A stretch of 64,000 nucleotides of DNA from Enterobacter sp. R4-368 (GCF_000410515.1 NC_021500.1:2418001-2482000); one strand, 5' to 3'; counted from the stretch's first letter, positions 43,645 to 56,980 are shown. The notes: a model not told the origin generated them from the sequence alone. A program made the numbers and translations.

Positions 43645-44616
43645 ATGAATTTAGAAAAAATCAATGAGTTAACCGCGCACGACATGGCGGGTGTAAACGC
43701 GACGATTCTGCAACAACTCAACTCGGATGTTCAGTTAATCAACCAGTTGGGTTATTACATCGTAAGCGGCGGCGGCAAACGCATCCGTCCGATGATTGCC
43801 GTGTTGGCGGCGCGAGCCGTTGGCTATGAGGGCAATTTGCACGTCACTATTGCCGCATTAATCGAATTTATTCACACCGCGACACTTCTCCATGACGATG
43901 TTGTGGATGAGTCCGACATGCGTCGCGGCAAAGCCACCGCTAACGCGGCCTTTGGCAACGCAGCGAGCGTACTGGTCGGTGATTTTATCTACACCCGCGC
44001 TTTCCAGATGATGACCAGCCTCGGCTCGCTGAAAGTGCTGGAAGTGATGTCAGAAGCCGTAAACGTGATTGCTGAAGGCGAAGTCCTGCAGTTGATGAAC
44101 GTCAACGACCCAAATATCACTGAAGAAAACTACATGCGCGTCATTTATAGCAAGACCGCACGTCTGTTTGAAGCGGCGGCTCAGTGTTCCGGCTTGCTGG
44201 CTGGTTGCACCGAAGCGCAGGAAAAAGGGTTGCAGGATTACGGTCGCTATCTGGGAACCGCTTTTCAGCTTATCGACGATTTGCTTGATTACAGCGCGGA
44301 CGGTGAAACGCTCGGCAAAAACACCGGCGATGACCTGAATGAAGGCAAACCGACGTTACCGTTGTTACATGCCATGCATAACGGCACACCAGAACAAGCA
44401 CAGATGATCCGCGAAGCTATCGAGCAAGGAAACGGCCGACACCTTCTGGAGCCTGTTCTGGAAGCAATGGCTGCCTGCGGTTCACTGGAATGGACGCGTC
44501 GCCGTGCGGAAGAAGAAGCGGATAAGGCCATTGCCGCTCTACAAGTTCTACCGGATTCACCGTGGCGCGACGCGTTGGTCGGTCTTGCCCACATCGCCGT
44601 TCAGCGCGATCGTTAA
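43645..44616 (+). CDS. ispB: Octaprenyl diphosphate synthase IspB
   Basis: A 323-residue trans-prenyltransferase making the ubiquinone/menaquinone side chain. Both Asp-rich motifs are intact (LLHDDVVDESD and LIDDLLDYSAD). The frame is open 11 codons upstream; the ATG at 43645 gives the E. coli start MNLEKINELTAHDM. Confidence 0.96.
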   Translation: MNLEKINELTAHDMAGVNATILQQLNSDVQLINQLGYYIVSGGGKRIRPMIAVLAARAVGYEGNLHVTIAALIEFIHTATLLHDDVVDESDMRRGKATANAAFGNAASVLVGDFIYTRAFQMMTSLGSLKVLEVMSEAVNVIAEGEVLQLMNVNDPNITEENYMRVIYSKTARLFEAAAQCSGLLAGCTEAQEKGLQDYGRYLGTAFQLIDDLLDYSADGETLGKNTGDDLNEGKPTLPLLHAMHNGTPEQAQMIREAIEQGNGRHLLEPVLEAMAACGSLEWTRRRAEEEADKAIAALQVLPDSPWRDALVGLAHIAVQRDR

Positions 44617-44626
44617 TCTTTCCAGC

Positions 44627-44648
44627 TTCCCGCGCATTGCCGCGGGAA
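44627..44648 (+). terminator. Hairpin after ispB
   Basis: An 8-bp TTCCCGCG/CGCGGGAA stem with a 6-nt loop, 10 bp after the stop. It has no clear T run, so it is a weak terminator at best. The rest of the ispB-sfsB gap (to 44830) holds no gene. Confidence 0.5.
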
Positions 44649-44830
44649 AGTTCCAATAAGTTTCTTTAAATCCCCTTAAAATGAAAAATAACCAGTAATA
44701 TCAAGCCTTGTCATAATCCTAAAACGCAAAATATTACATGAGCTTTTCAGAACAAACGCTCCCGTATGCGTATAGTAAGTAGCGTTGTTGGCGTAAATAA
44801 TTGACACCTATTTTCTATCAGGGAGATGTT

Positions 44831-45106
44831 ATGGAAACAAAATTAATGGACTGGCACCAGGCTGATATCATTGCCGGACTGCGTAAGAAAGGAACATCGC
44901 TGGCTGCGGAATCCCGTAAAAACGGGTTAAGTTCTTCAACCCTCGCTAACGCTCTGACCCGCTCATGGCCAAAAGGGGAATTGATTATTGCTCGTGCGCT
45001 GGATACCGATCCCTGGGTTATCTGGCCGTCACGTTACCATGATCCCGTCACCCACGAATTTATTGATAAGACGAAGCTGATCAGGAAAAAAAAGGAGGAA
45101 AAATAA
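44831..45106 (+). CDS. sfsB: SfsB (Nlp), Ner-like DNA-binding regulator
   Basis: A 91-residue helix-turn-helix protein of the Ner/Nlp family. The recognition helix is likely SSTLANALTRSW. The E. coli protein affects maltose metabolism genes. The ATG at 44831 follows GGGAGATGTT; an upstream frame start at 44801 lacks a ribosome site. It converges on murA. Confidence 0.92.
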   Translation: METKLMDWHQADIIAGLRKKGTSLAAESRKNGLSSSTLANALTRSWPKGELIIARALDTDPWVIWPSRYHDPVTHEFIDKTKLIRKKKEEK

Positions 45107-45156
45107 GCGGTCATGCAAGTAGCACCTCCCCTTGTTTGCCAGAACTGGCGATAGAA

Positions 45157-45179
45157 AAAAAGGGAGCCGAGGCTCCCTT
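45157..45179 (-). terminator. murA terminator
   Basis: A GGGAGCC-type stem (9 bp at most, small loop) followed on the minus strand by seven T residues, 22 bp after the murA stop. Confidence 0.82.
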
Positions 45180-45200
45180 CTTACAGTTCAGCAGACAGGC

Positions 45201-46460
<1,260 letters not shown>

Positions 46461-46512
46461 TCATCTGATCTCTGTTAAGAATTCACACGCGCAGTGGGTT
46501 TATCCCCTGCGC

Positions 46513-46767
46513 TCAAAAGCCGTTAAGTTTGCGATCCCGCGCCCACTCCGCCGGAGTGTAAGCCTTGATCGACAGGGCATGGATACGGTTGTCTGCGATG
46601 TATTCCATTAGCGGGCCATAAATGGTCTGTTGTTTCTTGACCCGGCTCATGCCGTCAAAAATCTCACCCACAGCGACAACCTGAAAGTGACTGCCATCGC
46701 CAGTGACGTGGGCTTCCTGGAGAGAGAGTGCGTTCATCAGCACCGTCTGAATTTCATGATTTTCCAT
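46513..46767 (-). CDS. ibaG: IbaG (YrbA), BolA-family protein
   Basis: An 84-residue BolA-like protein linked to acid stress and to Fe-S or glutaredoxin partners. An ATG at 46782 would add five residues; the start at 46767 gives the accepted E. coli length. It lies between mlaB and murA on the same strand. Confidence 0.92.
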   Translation of the reverse strand: MENHEIQTVLMNALSLQEAHVTGDGSHFQVVAVGEIFDGMSRVKKQQTIYGPLMEYIADNRIHALSIKAYTPAEWARDRKLNGF

Positions 46768-46840
46768 GGGTGTAAATATCATCTAATAGTGAAAACAGTC
46801 ACACATCTTAGAGGAAAGTGGCGTCGGCTTAAACAAGCAA

Positions 46841-46871
46841 AAAGCCCCATCAATATAAAGGACGGGGCTTT
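46841..46871 (-). terminator. Terminator after mlaB
   Basis: An AAAGCCCC/GGGGCTTT stem with a 15-nt loop and a following TT on the minus strand, 23 bp after mlaB. It separates the mla operon from ibaG-murA. Confidence 0.7.
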
Positions 46872-46893
46872 AAGTAGTAACGCATTGAAAAAA

Positions 46894-47187
46894 TTAGTGA
46901 GGCAATACATCCTGCGGCAAATTATAGAGCGCAGCGAGGGTGGAAACATTCTCACTCACCCCGGCAAGCACAACATTGCTGCCCTGTTTTTTACCCTGCG
47001 CCACCAGATGAACCAGCAGCGCGACACCAGCAGTATCAACGCGTGACACGCCATGTAAGTCGATGCAGGTTACCCCGTTCATCGCCTCCACGCGCGCATC
47101 CCACAGCGGGTTTATGAGATCCTGATCCAGTTCACCAACCAGTTTCAGGCACTCTCCCTCGCGTGACCAGCTTAGACTGGCTGTCAT
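46894..47187 (-). CDS. mlaB: MlaB, STAS-domain subunit
   Basis: A 97-residue cytosolic STAS protein that stabilises the MlaFEDB lipid transporter by binding MlaF. The Thr-containing STAS loop is [14 protein letters not shown]. The frame is open upstream to 47283, but the ATG at 47187 overlaps the mlaC stop as ATGA. Confidence 0.95.
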   Translation of the reverse strand: MTASLSWSREGECLKLVGELDQDLINPLWDARVEAMNGVTCIDLHGVSRVDTAGVALLVHLVAQGKKQGSNVVLAGVSENVSTLAALYNLPQDVLPH

Positions 47188-47822
47188 TGCTTTTTCTCGT
47201 CCAGGGTAATTTTCTGGCGGGAAATAGATTGCAGCTCGGCGGTTAAACCGTCGATACCTTTGGTACGCAGCAGATCGCTCCATTCGTTCTGTTTGGTCGT
47301 GATCATGCTCACCCCTTCGGCAATCATGTCGTAAGCCTGCCAGTTGCCGCTCTGCGTGTTTTTACGCCACTGGAAATCCAGACGCACCGGCGGACGACCA
47401 TTCGGATCGATGATAGTCACGCGGATCGGCACAATCGTCGCATCGCCCAGCGGTTGCTCCGGGGCAATCTGATAGGTTTGACCGTGGTACATCGCCAGCG
47501 CCTGACCGTAAGCCTGTTTCAGGTATTCGCGAAAGGCAGCGAAATAGGCTTCACGCTGCGCCGGAGTCGCTTCTTTATAATAACGGCCCAGCACCAACGC
47601 ACCGGCGTATTTAACCTGCACATAAGGCAGCAGTTCCTGATCGACTACATCGCGCAGGTAATCCGGGTTCGCACGGATTTTCGGCTGCTCATTTTTGAGG
47701 CGATCAAAGGTTTTCTGTGCCGCGTCTTTCATTGCGGCGTAGGGGTTAGCTTGATCGGCCGCCATCGCGGCCCCCAGCGGCGCAATCACCAGCAGGGCAA
47801 CCATTAATAGACGTTTAAACAT
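47184..47822 (-). CDS. mlaC: MlaC, periplasmic phospholipid shuttle
   Basis: A 212-residue periplasmic lipid carrier with a 21-residue signal peptide (ending AAMA|ADQAN). It moves phospholipids between MlaA-OmpC at the outer membrane and MlaFEDB at the inner membrane. It overlaps mlaB by 4 bp and follows mlaD by 16 bp. Confidence 0.96.
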   Translation of the reverse strand: MFKRLLMVALLVIAPLGAAMAADQANPYAAMKDAAQKTFDRLKNEQPKIRANPDYLRDVVDQELLPYVQVKYAGALVLGRYYKEATPAQREAYFAAFREYLKQAYGQALAMYHGQTYQIAPEQPLGDATIVPIRVTIIDPNGRPPVRLDFQWRKNTQSGNWQAYDMIAEGVSMITTKQNEWSDLLRTKGIDGLTAELQSISRQKITLDEKKQ

Positions 47823-47838
47823 GCGTCAATTCTCCTCA

Positions 47839-48390
47839 TTAATTCGTCTGGCCAGCAGACGGTGCGGCTTGAGTATTCCCTGCATCGTGGGCTGCCGCAT
47901 CGCCTGAATTCTTATTGTCACCGCCTTTACTGTTGTAAAGGAATTGTCCGATAAGGTCCTCAAGCACAATGGCGGACTTGGTGTCCTGAATGGTGCTTCC
48001 TTCTTTAAGCATAGAAGTTCCCATTTCAGGATCGTCAAAACCAACGTTCAGCGCCAGATACTGCTCACCTAACAACCCGGAAGTGCGGATCGCCAGTGAG
48101 CTGGTATCCGGGATCTGGTTGTAACGTTCTTCAATATCCAGCGCGACACGCGGCAGATAGGTTTTGGGATCAAGAGAGATATCAGCAACGCGCCCGACCA
48201 CCACACCGCCAATTCTTACCGGCGAATGTGTTTTCAGACCGCCAATGTTGTCAAAGGTGGCATAGATACGGTAAGTCGGCTCGGTACGCATGGAGGCGAC
48301 ATCCGCCGCTTTCAGGCAGATAAAGAGTGCCGCCAGCAGCGCCAGCAGGAGAAAAACGCCTACCCAAATTTCACTTTTTTTCGTTTGCAT
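47839..48390 (-). CDS. mlaD: MlaD, MCE-domain subunit
   Basis: A 183-residue membrane-anchored MCE protein forming the hexameric ring of MlaFEDB. One N-terminal helix (IWVGVFLLLALLAALFICL) is followed by the MCE domain and a low-complexity tail. Five extra upstream residues are possible at 48405; the ATG at 48390 gives MQTKKSEIWVG. Confidence 0.95.
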   Translation of the reverse strand: MQTKKSEIWVGVFLLLALLAALFICLKAADVASMRTEPTYRIYATFDNIGGLKTHSPVRIGGVVVGRVADISLDPKTYLPRVALDIEERYNQIPDTSSLAIRTSGLLGEQYLALNVGFDDPEMGTSMLKEGSTIQDTKSAIVLEDLIGQFLYNSKGGDNKNSGDAAAHDAGNTQAAPSAGQTN

Positions 48391-48394
48391 GAAC

Positions 48395-49997
<1,603 letters not shown>

Positions 49998-50226
49998 TTC
50001 CTCTTCCTTATAAGCCTCGTCGGCCACAAGCATGACGCTTGATAACATCACGAACCCAACATTTTTACAGAATATTACCTGCTGAGGTTAGCGAAAGCTG
50101 GCATTTGTTTTACTTTTGAGCCGCATAAAGTCAAAATTAGGAATCATTACGCTACGCGGAACACCCGGTTTTACCCGGCATGGCAGCCTGCGAGCCGGCG
50201 GATTATACCTGAAGAAAGGACGTTAG

Positions 50227-51201
50227 ATGCTTTTAGCGACGGCGCTATTGATAATTGGTTTACTCTTAGTGGCCTACAGTGCCGATCGTCTGGTGTTCGC
50301 TGCTTCGATCCTTTGCCGCACATTCGGCGTACCGCCTTTAATCATCGGCATGACCGTTGTAAGCATCGGTACCTCGCTGCCCGAGATAATCACCTCCGTC
50401 GCCGCATCGCTGCATGGTCAGTTGGATCTGGCTATCGGCACCGCGATCGGTTCTAACATCACGAATATCTTGTTGATCCTCGGCGTCGCCGCGCTTTTAC
50501 ACCCTTTTACCGTACATTCCGATATTCTGCGCCGCGAATTACCGTTAACCTTGGTAGCCAGTCTGCTGGCGGGCGTGGTGTTGTACAATGGGCACCTCAG
50601 CCGCTTTGACGGCATTATTTTACTGTTATTAGCCGTGCTATGGCTGGTGTTCATTGTTAAAATTGCCCGCCTGGCCGAGCGCCAGGGCAACGACAGTCTC
50701 ACCCGAGAGCAATTGGCGGAGCTACCGCGAGACGGCAGCCTTTCAGTCGCGTTCCTCTGGCTGGGCGTAGCGTTAATTATCATGCCGATGGCAACACGTA
50801 TGGTGGTGGATAACGCAACCGTGGTAGCGAACTACTTTGCTATTAGCGAGCTGACTATTGGCCTGACGGTTATTGCTATTGGTACTGGCCTGCCTGAACT
50901 GGCGACAGCGATTGCTGGTGCGCGCAAAGGCGAAGACGATATCGCCATTGGCAATATTATTGGTTCAAACATTTTTAACATTGCTATCGTGCTGGGTTTG
51001 CCCGCGTTGATTGCGCCGGGCGAGTTTAACCCGATGGCCTTTACGCGTGATTATGGCGTGATGTTGCTGGTCAGTGCCCTTTTTGCCCTGATTTGCTGGC
51101 GACGTAAGCAAATCAGCAGAGGCGTCGGCGCACTGTTGTTCGGCGGGTTTATCGTATGGCTGGCGCTGCTCTACTGGCTGTCGCCGCTTTTGACTGGATA
51201 A
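50227..51201 (+). CDS. yrbG: YrbG, Ca/Na antiporter family protein
   Basis: A 324-residue CaCA-superfamily membrane protein with two homologous halves carrying the alpha-repeat motifs (GTSLPEIITS and GTGLPELATA, each followed by GSNI). The transported ion is not proven in E. coli. It opens the yrbG-kdsD-kdsC-lptCAB run. Confidence 0.92.
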   Translation: MLLATALLIIGLLLVAYSADRLVFAASILCRTFGVPPLIIGMTVVSIGTSLPEIITSVAASLHGQLDLAIGTAIGSNITNILLILGVAALLHPFTVHSDILRRELPLTLVASLLAGVVLYNGHLSRFDGIILLLLAVLWLVFIVKIARLAERQGNDSLTREQLAELPRDGSLSVAFLWLGVALIIMPMATRMVVDNATVVANYFAISELTIGLTVIAIGTGLPELATAIAGARKGEDDIAIGNIIGSNIFNIAIVLGLPALIAPGEFNPMAFTRDYGVMLLVSALFALICWRRKQISRGVGALLFGGFIVWLALLYWLSPLLTG

Positions 51202-51214
51202 TCGGATACGCATT

Positions 51215-52201
51215 ATGTCGCAAATAGATTTGCAGCCGGGTTTTGACTTTCAACAAGCAGGTAAAGAAGTCCTGGAAATTGAACGTGAAGGCCTCGCAAA
51301 GCTGGATCAATACATCAACGCCGACTTCACGCAGGCGTGCGAAAAAATGTTCTATTGCGCCGGAAAAGTGGTGGTAATGGGAATGGGCAAATCCGGCCAT
51401 ATCGGTAGAAAAATGGCGGCCACATTTGCCAGCACCGGAACCCCCTCTTTCTTTGTGCATCCGGGCGAAGCGGCCCATGGCGATCTGGGAATGGTCAGCC
51501 CGCAAGATGTGGTCATTGCGCTGTCAAACTCAGGAGAGTCAAACGAGATCCTCGCCTTGATCCCGGTGCTGAAGCGATTAAAAGTATCGCTGATTTGCAT
51601 GACCAGCCGCCCCGAAAGCAGCATGGCGCGCGCCGCAGATATCCATTTATGCGTGAAGGTTCCGAAAGAAGCCTGCCCATTGGGTCTGGCACCCACGTCC
51701 AGCACCACGGCAGCGCTGGTAATGGGTGATGCGCTGGCGGTAGCGTTGCTGAAAGCGCGCGGTTTTACGGCGGAAGATTTCGCCTTATCGCATCCCGGCG
51801 GTGCACTGGGTCGCAAATTGTTGCTGCGCGTCAATGACATCATGCACACCGGTGACGAAATCCCCCATGTCAGCAAAAACGCCAGCCTGCGCGACGCACT
51901 GCTTGAGATCACGCGTAAAAACCTGGGCATGACGGTTATCTGCGATGATTTGATGAAAATTGAAGGCATCTTTACCGACGGCGATTTACGCCGCGTGTTC
52001 GATATGGGCGGCGATGTTCGCAGCATGGGCATTGCCGACGTCATGACACCCGGCGGTGTTCGGGTACGTCCCAACACGCTGGCAGTGGATGCGCTGAATC
52101 TGATGCAATCCCGGCACATTACCTCCGTGTTGGTGGCCGATGGCGACCAGTTGCTGGGTGTGTTACATATGCACGATTTACTGCGCGCTGGCGTAGTGTA
52201 A
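51215..52201 (+). CDS. kdsD: Arabinose-5-phosphate isomerase KdsD
   Basis: A 328-residue enzyme making arabinose-5-phosphate, the first step to Kdo. An N-terminal SIS domain (about 40-180) is followed by two CBS domains (about 205-265 and 275-325). It lies 13 bp after yrbG. Confidence 0.96.
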   Translation: MSQIDLQPGFDFQQAGKEVLEIEREGLAKLDQYINADFTQACEKMFYCAGKVVVMGMGKSGHIGRKMAATFASTGTPSFFVHPGEAAHGDLGMVSPQDVVIALSNSGESNEILALIPVLKRLKVSLICMTSRPESSMARAADIHLCVKVPKEACPLGLAPTSSTTAALVMGDALAVALLKARGFTAEDFALSHPGGALGRKLLLRVNDIMHTGDEIPHVSKNASLRDALLEITRKNLGMTVICDDLMKIEGIFTDGDLRRVFDMGGDVRSMGIADVMTPGGVRVRPNTLAVDALNLMQSRHITSVLVADGDQLLGVLHMHDLLRAGVV

Positions 52202-52215
52202 AGAAGGACATAAGA

Positions 52216-52782
52216 ATGAGTAATGCTGGCGCGTCGCTTGCGACCTGTTATGGGCCGGTAAGCACGCAAGTTATGGCGAAAGCGGAAAAAATACGCCTGT
52301 TGATTCTGGATGTAGACGGCGTGTTATCCGATGGGCTCATCTATATGGGCAATAACGGAGAAGAGCTGAAAGCATTTAATGTGCGCGATGGCTACGGGAT
52401 CCGTTGTGCGCTCACTTCCGACATTGAGGTTGCCATAATTACCGGGCGAAAAGCTAAACTAGTGGAAGATCGCTGCGAAACGCTAAAGATTAAGCACTTG
52501 TATCAAGGTCAGTCGGATAAACTGCTCGCTTACCGCGAGCTACTGGCAAAGCTGTCGCTTACCCCAGAGCAGGTTGCTTATGTGGGTGATGATCTGATCG
52601 ACTGGCCAGTGATGGCGGAAATTGGCCTGAGCGTTGCCGTTGCCGATGCTCATCCGCTGCTGCTTTCGCGCGTGGATTACGTTACGCGCATTAATGGCGG
52701 CCGGGGCGCAGTTCGTGAAGTCTGTGATTTGTTGTTGCTGGCGCAGGGCAAGCTGGATGAGGCCAAAGGGCAATCGATATGA
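52216..52782 (+). CDS. kdsC: Kdo-8-phosphate phosphatase KdsC
   Basis: A 188-residue HAD phosphatase with the nucleophile motif LLILDVDGVLSDG and a later VGDDLIDWPV metal motif. It dephosphorylates Kdo-8-phosphate. The stop overlaps the lptC start. Confidence 0.96.
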   Translation: MSNAGASLATCYGPVSTQVMAKAEKIRLLILDVDGVLSDGLIYMGNNGEELKAFNVRDGYGIRCALTSDIEVAIITGRKAKLVEDRCETLKIKHLYQGQSDKLLAYRELLAKLSLTPEQVAYVGDDLIDWPVMAEIGLSVAVADAHPLLLSRVDYVTRINGGRGAVREVCDLLLLAQGKLDEAKGQSI

Positions 52783-53354
52783 GTAAAACCAGACGTTGGG
52801 TCATCATTCTGCTGGCGCTGGCCGCACTGGTCCTGATTGGGATCAACCTGACTGCTCAGGATGATGCGAATCCGGTCGCCACCAACAATGCCGACCCGAC
52901 TTACAAAAGCCAACATACAGATACGGTGGTTTATAGCCCGGAAGGGGCGCTTAACTACCGGCTTATCGCGCAGAACGTGGAATACTTTTCTGCTGAAGGT
53001 GTGAGTTGGTTCGCGCAGCCCGTACTGACAACATTCGACGAGAATAAGGTTCCAACCTGGTCGATAAAGTCAGACAAAGCGAAGCTGACCGATGACAAAA
53101 TGCTTTATCTTTATGGACATGTTGAAGTCAATGCGCTGACGGCGGACGCCCAGCTGCGAAAAATCACCACGGATAACGCCCAGATTAATCTGGTAACGCA
53201 GGATGTTACCTCGAATGATCAGGTCACGTTGTACGGTACAACATTTAATTCCACCGGCCTGAAAATGCGCGGCAATTTACGCAGCAAAAACGCCGAGCTG
53301 ATTGAAAAGGTTAGAAGCTCCTATGAAATTCAAAACAAACAAACGCAGCCTTAA
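52779..53354 (+). CDS. lptC: LptC, LPS transport subunit
   Basis: A 191-residue bitopic protein with one N-terminal helix (WVIILLALAALVLIGINL) and a periplasmic beta-jellyroll. It takes LPS from LptB2FG and hands it to LptA. It overlaps kdsC by 4 bp and lptA by 32 bp. Confidence 0.96.
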   Translation: MSKTRRWVIILLALAALVLIGINLTAQDDANPVATNNADPTYKSQHTDTVVYSPEGALNYRLIAQNVEYFSAEGVSWFAQPVLTTFDENKVPTWSIKSDKAKLTDDKMLYLYGHVEVNALTADAQLRKITTDNAQINLVTQDVTSNDQVTLYGTTFNSTGLKMRGNLRSKNAELIEKVRSSYEIQNKQTQP

Positions 53355-53883
53355 TCTTGTATTGGCCACCACGCTTTTGGCCGCCGCGCTTCCGGCGCTC
53401 GCCGTGACCGGGGATACCGATCAACCTATCCATATCGACTCCGATCAGCAGTCGCTGGATATGCAGGGTAATGTCGTGACTTTCACCGGCAACGTCGTGG
53501 TAACCCAGGGGACGATTAAAATTAATGCCGACAAAGTGGTCGTTACCCGTCCGGGTGGTCAGCAAGGTAAAGAGATCATTGACGGTTACGGCAACCCGGC
53601 GACGTTTTACCAAATGCAGGACAATGGCAAACCCGTTAAGGGCCACTCCTCGCAGATGCATTACGAACTGGAAAAAGATTTCGTTGTGCTGACCGGTAAC
53701 GCCTATCTGGAACAGCTGGATAGCAATATCACTGGTGACAAAATCACCTATCTGGTGAAAGAGCAGAAAATGCAGGCGTTCAGCGACAAAGGCAAACGCG
53801 TGACCACCGTTCTGGTTCCGTCGCAGTTACAGGATAAGAGCAACAAACAAACCCCGGCTCCGGCGCAAAAAAAGAGTAACTAA
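53323..53883 (+). CDS. lptA: LptA, periplasmic LPS bridge
   Basis: A 186-residue periplasmic beta-jellyroll with a 27-residue signal peptide ending ALA|VTGD. It oligomerises to form the bridge from LptC to LptD. The ATG at 53323 lies inside lptC; an earlier frame start at 53302 is not needed. Confidence 0.96.
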   Translation: MKFKTNKRSLNLVLATTLLAAALPALAVTGDTDQPIHIDSDQQSLDMQGNVVTFTGNVVVTQGTIKINADKVVVTRPGGQQGKEIIDGYGNPATFYQMQDNGKPVKGHSSQMHYELEKDFVVLTGNAYLEQLDSNITGDKITYLVKEQKMQAFSDKGKRVTTVLVPSQLQDKSNKQTPAPAQKKSN

Positions 53884-53889
53884 TTCGTT

Positions 53890-54615
53890 ATGGCAACATT
53901 AACTGCAAAGAATCTCGCCAAGGCTTATAAAGGCCGCCGCGTAGTTGAGGATGTCAGTCTGACCGTCAACTCTGGCGAAATCGTCGGGCTGCTTGGCCCT
54001 AACGGCGCAGGGAAAACCACCACCTTTTATATGGTGGTGGGCATTGTGTCGCGTGACGCGGGTAACATCATTATTGATGATGAAGATATCAGTCTGCTGC
54101 CGCTGCATGCGCGTGCGCGCCGCGGTATTGGTTACCTGCCGCAGGAAGCCTCGATTTTTCGCCGCCTGAGCGTCTACGACAACCTGATGGCCGTCCTCCA
54201 AATCCGCGATGACCTGACCTCAGAGCAACGCGAAGATCGCGCCAATGAGTTGATGGAAGAGTTTCACATCGAACATCTGCGCGACAATATGGGTCAATCG
54301 CTCTCCGGCGGTGAACGTCGCCGTGTGGAAATTGCCCGCGCGCTGGCGGCGAATCCGAAATTTATCCTGCTGGATGAACCGTTTGCCGGCGTTGACCCAA
54401 TCTCGGTTATCGATATTAAACGTATTATTGAGCACCTGCGTGACAGCGGCCTGGGCGTGCTGATTACTGACCATAATGTTCGTGAAACGCTGGCTGTGTG
54501 TGAGCGTGCTTATATCGTCAGTCAGGGGCATCTCATTGCGCATGGAACACCGCAGCAAATCCTTGAAGACGAACACGTTAAGCGCGTGTATCTTGGGGAA
54601 GACTTCAGACTCTGA
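53890..54615 (+). CDS. lptB: LptB, LPS-transport ATPase
   Basis: A 241-residue ABC ATPase: Walker [12 protein letters not shown], signature [14 protein letters not shown], Walker [10 protein letters not shown]. It powers LPS extraction with LptFG. It lies 6 bp after lptA and 48 bp before rpoN. Confidence 0.97.
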   Translation: MATLTAKNLAKAYKGRRVVEDVSLTVNSGEIVGLLGPNGAGKTTTFYMVVGIVSRDAGNIIIDDEDISLLPLHARARRGIGYLPQEASIFRRLSVYDNLMAVLQIRDDLTSEQREDRANELMEEFHIEHLRDNMGQSLSGGERRRVEIARALAANPKFILLDEPFAGVDPISVIDIKRIIEHLRDSGLGVLITDHNVRETLAVCERAYIVSQGHLIAHGTPQQILEDEHVKRVYLGEDFRL

Positions 54616-54663
54616 TAGGGTAGGGTTTATTGACGTTTTTTGTCGGAGAGTGCTGCTCTGAAT

Positions 54664-56097
54664 ATGAAGCAAGGTTTGCAACTAAGGCTCAGCCAACAGC
54701 TAGCCATGACGCCACAACTGCAACAGGCCATCCGTCTGCTGCAGTTGTCCACGTTGGAACTTCAGCAGGAACTTCAGCAAGCGCTGGAGAGTAACCCATT
54801 GCTGGAACAAACTGACCTTCATGAGGAAGTCGATAGCCAGCAGGTTCAGGAAAATGACGGTCTGGATACCGTTGACGCTCTCGAACAAAAAGAGATGCCG
54901 GATGAGCTGCCGCTGGATGCCAGCTGGGATGAAATTTACACCGCAGGTACCCCTTCCGGCAGTAGCCACGACTACATCGACGACGAATTGCCTATCTATC
55001 AGGGCGAAACCACGCAGTCATTGCAGGATTATCTGATGTGGCAGGTAGGGCTGACCCCCTTCTCTGACACCGATCGTGCTATCGCAACCTCCATTGTTGA
55101 TGCCGTTGACGAAACAGGTTATCTCACCGTTTCGCTGGAAGAAGTGCTGGAGAGCATGGGCAATGATGACGTGGGGCTTGATGAGGTCGAGGCGGTGCTT
55201 AAACGCATTCAGCGCTTCGATCCCGTTGGCGTTGCCGCGCGGGATCTGCGCGATTGCCTGCTGATCCAGCTCTCGCAATTCACCAAAGAGACACCGTGGT
55301 GCGAAGAAGCTCGGCTTATCATTAGCGATCATCTGGATCTGCTCGCCAACCATGATTTCCGCACCCTGATGCGCGTGACGCGGCTGAAAGAAGAGGTGCT
55401 GAAAGAGGCGGTAAATCTGATCCAGTCTCTGGATCCGCGCCCTGGCCAGTCGATCCAGACCAGCGAACCGGAATATGTGATTCCGGATGTTCTGGTACGT
55501 AAACATAACGGTCGCTGGACGGTGGAGCTGAACTCCGACAGCATTCCACGTCTGCAAATCAACCAGCATTATGCCTCGATGGGCGGCGGCGCACGTAACG
55601 ATGCCGATAACCAGTTCATCCGCAGCAATTTGCAGGAAGCAAAGTGGTTGATCAAAAGCCTCGAGAGCCGCAACGATACGCTGTTGCGCGTTAGCCGCTG
55701 CATTGTTGAGCAGCAGCAAGCCTTCTTTGAACAAGGCGAAGAATTTATGAAACCGATGGTGCTGGCCGATATCGCCCAGGCCGTCGAGATGCACGAGTCG
55801 ACGATTTCTCGTGTAACGACCCAGAAGTACCTGCACAGTCCTCGCGGCATTTTCGAGCTGAAGTATTTCTTCTCCAGCCACGTCAATACCGAAGGTGGTG
55901 GCGAAGCCTCCTCTACCGCTATTCGCGCGCTGGTGAAGAAATTGATCGCCGCAGAAAACCCTGCAAAACCGCTGAGCGACAGTAAGCTGACGACCCTGCT
56001 TTCCGATCAGGGAATTATGGTGGCGCGGCGTACCGTTGCGAAGTATCGAGAATCTTTATCCATTCCGCCGTCGAATCAGCGTAAACAGCTGGTTTGA
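54664..56097 (+). CDS. rpoN: RNA polymerase sigma-54 factor
   Basis: A 477-residue sigma-54. The Gln/Leu-rich region I ([20 protein letters not shown]) is followed by an acidic region II, the core-binding region and the C-terminal RpoN box [10 protein letters not shown]. The ATG at 54664 gives the normal start; the frame is open eight codons upstream. It heads the rpoN-hpf-ptsN-rapZ-ptsO nitrogen cluster. Confidence 0.97.
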   Translation: MKQGLQLRLSQQLAMTPQLQQAIRLLQLSTLELQQELQQALESNPLLEQTDLHEEVDSQQVQENDGLDTVDALEQKEMPDELPLDASWDEIYTAGTPSGSSHDYIDDELPIYQGETTQSLQDYLMWQVGLTPFSDTDRAIATSIVDAVDETGYLTVSLEEVLESMGNDDVGLDEVEAVLKRIQRFDPVGVAARDLRDCLLIQLSQFTKETPWCEEARLIISDHLDLLANHDFRTLMRVTRLKEEVLKEAVNLIQSLDPRPGQSIQTSEPEYVIPDVLVRKHNGRWTVELNSDSIPRLQINQHYASMGGGARNDADNQFIRSNLQEAKWLIKSLESRNDTLLRVSRCIVEQQQAFFEQGEEFMKPMVLADIAQAVEMHESTISRVTTQKYLHSPRGIFELKYFFSSHVNTEGGGEASSTAIRALVKKLIAAENPAKPLSDSKLTTLLSDQGIMVARRTVAKYRESLSIPPSNQRKQLV

Positions 56098-56119
56098 CCC
56101 AACCGATAAGGAAGACACT

Positions 56120-56407
56120 ATGCAGCTTAACATCACAGGACAAAACGTCGAGATCACTGATGCTCTGCGTGAATTTGTGACCAATAAATTCGCCAAGCTT
56201 GAACAGTATTTCGAAAGGATTAATCAGGTCTATATTGTGTTGAAAGTGGAGAAAGTGACTCACACCTCGGATGCGACGCTCCATGTCAATGGCGGCGAGT
56301 TGCATGCCAGCGCGGAAGGGCAGGATATGTACGCTGCTATCGACGGTTTGATAGATAAACTGGCGCGGCAGCTCACGAAGCATAAAGATAAACTGAAACA
56401 GCACTAA
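56120..56407 (+). CDS. hpf: Hibernation promoting factor Hpf
   Basis: A 95-residue short HPF that promotes 100S ribosome dimers in stationary phase with RMF. It starts MQLNITGQNVEITDALREF, 22 bp after rpoN. The frame extends upstream into rpoN, but the ATG after AAGGAAGACACT fits. Confidence 0.95.
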   Translation: MQLNITGQNVEITDALREFVTNKFAKLEQYFERINQVYIVLKVEKVTHTSDATLHVNGGELHASAEGQDMYAAIDGLIDKLARQLTKHKDKLKQH

Positions 56408-56434
56408 TTGTCCGAGCGTCCGTCTGGCGCGTTG

Positions 56435-56459
56435 CACCCTACCGTAACCCGGTAGGGTG
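56435..56459 (+). other. Hairpin between hpf and ptsN
   Basis: A perfect 10-bp CACCCTACCG/CGGTAGGGTG stem with a 5-nt loop and no T run. It may stabilise or process the polycistronic transcript. Confidence 0.5.
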
Positions 56460-56488
56460 ACTGGCTCTGGCGTCGCTCAGGTGAAATT

Positions 56489-56980
56489 ATGATGAATAAC
56501 GATTCCGCTCTTCAATTGAGCAATGTCCTTAACCAGGAATGTACCCGTAGCGGCGTTCACTGCCAGAGTAAAAAACGCGCTCTGGAAATCATCAGTGAAC
56601 TGGCGGCAAAACAGTTAGGCTTACCGCCACAAGTCGTCTTTGAAGCGATCCTTACGCGCGAGAAAATGGGCAGCACCGGCATTGGAAACGGTATCGCCAT
56701 TCCGCACGGTAAGCTTGAAGAAGACACGCTTCGCGCCGTTGGCGTTTTTGTGCAACTCGAAACGCCCATTGCCTTCGACGCTATCGATAATCAGCCTGTC
56801 GATCTGCTGTTTGCCCTGTTGGTGCCAGCGGATCAAACCAAAACGCATCTGCATACGCTCTCGCTGGTCGCCAAAAGGCTGGCGGACAAAACTATCTGTC
56901 GGCGCCTGCGCAGCGCGCAAAGTGATGAAGAGCTGTATCAAATCATCACGCAGACGGAAGGTGAAAGCGACGATGCGTAA
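56489..56980 (+). CDS. ptsN: PtsN, EIIA-Ntr
   Basis: A 163-residue EIIA of the nitrogen PTS. The phosphorylated His is at 73 (GIAIPHGKLEED). It controls potassium transport and other targets according to its phosphorylation state. It lies between hpf and rapZ. Confidence 0.96.
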   Translation: MMNNDSALQLSNVLNQECTRSGVHCQSKKRALEIISELAAKQLGLPPQVVFEAILTREKMGSTGIGNGIAIPHGKLEEDTLRAVGVFVQLETPIAFDAIDNQPVDLLFALLVPADQTKTHLHTLSLVAKRLADKTICRRLRSAQSDEELYQIITQTEGESDDA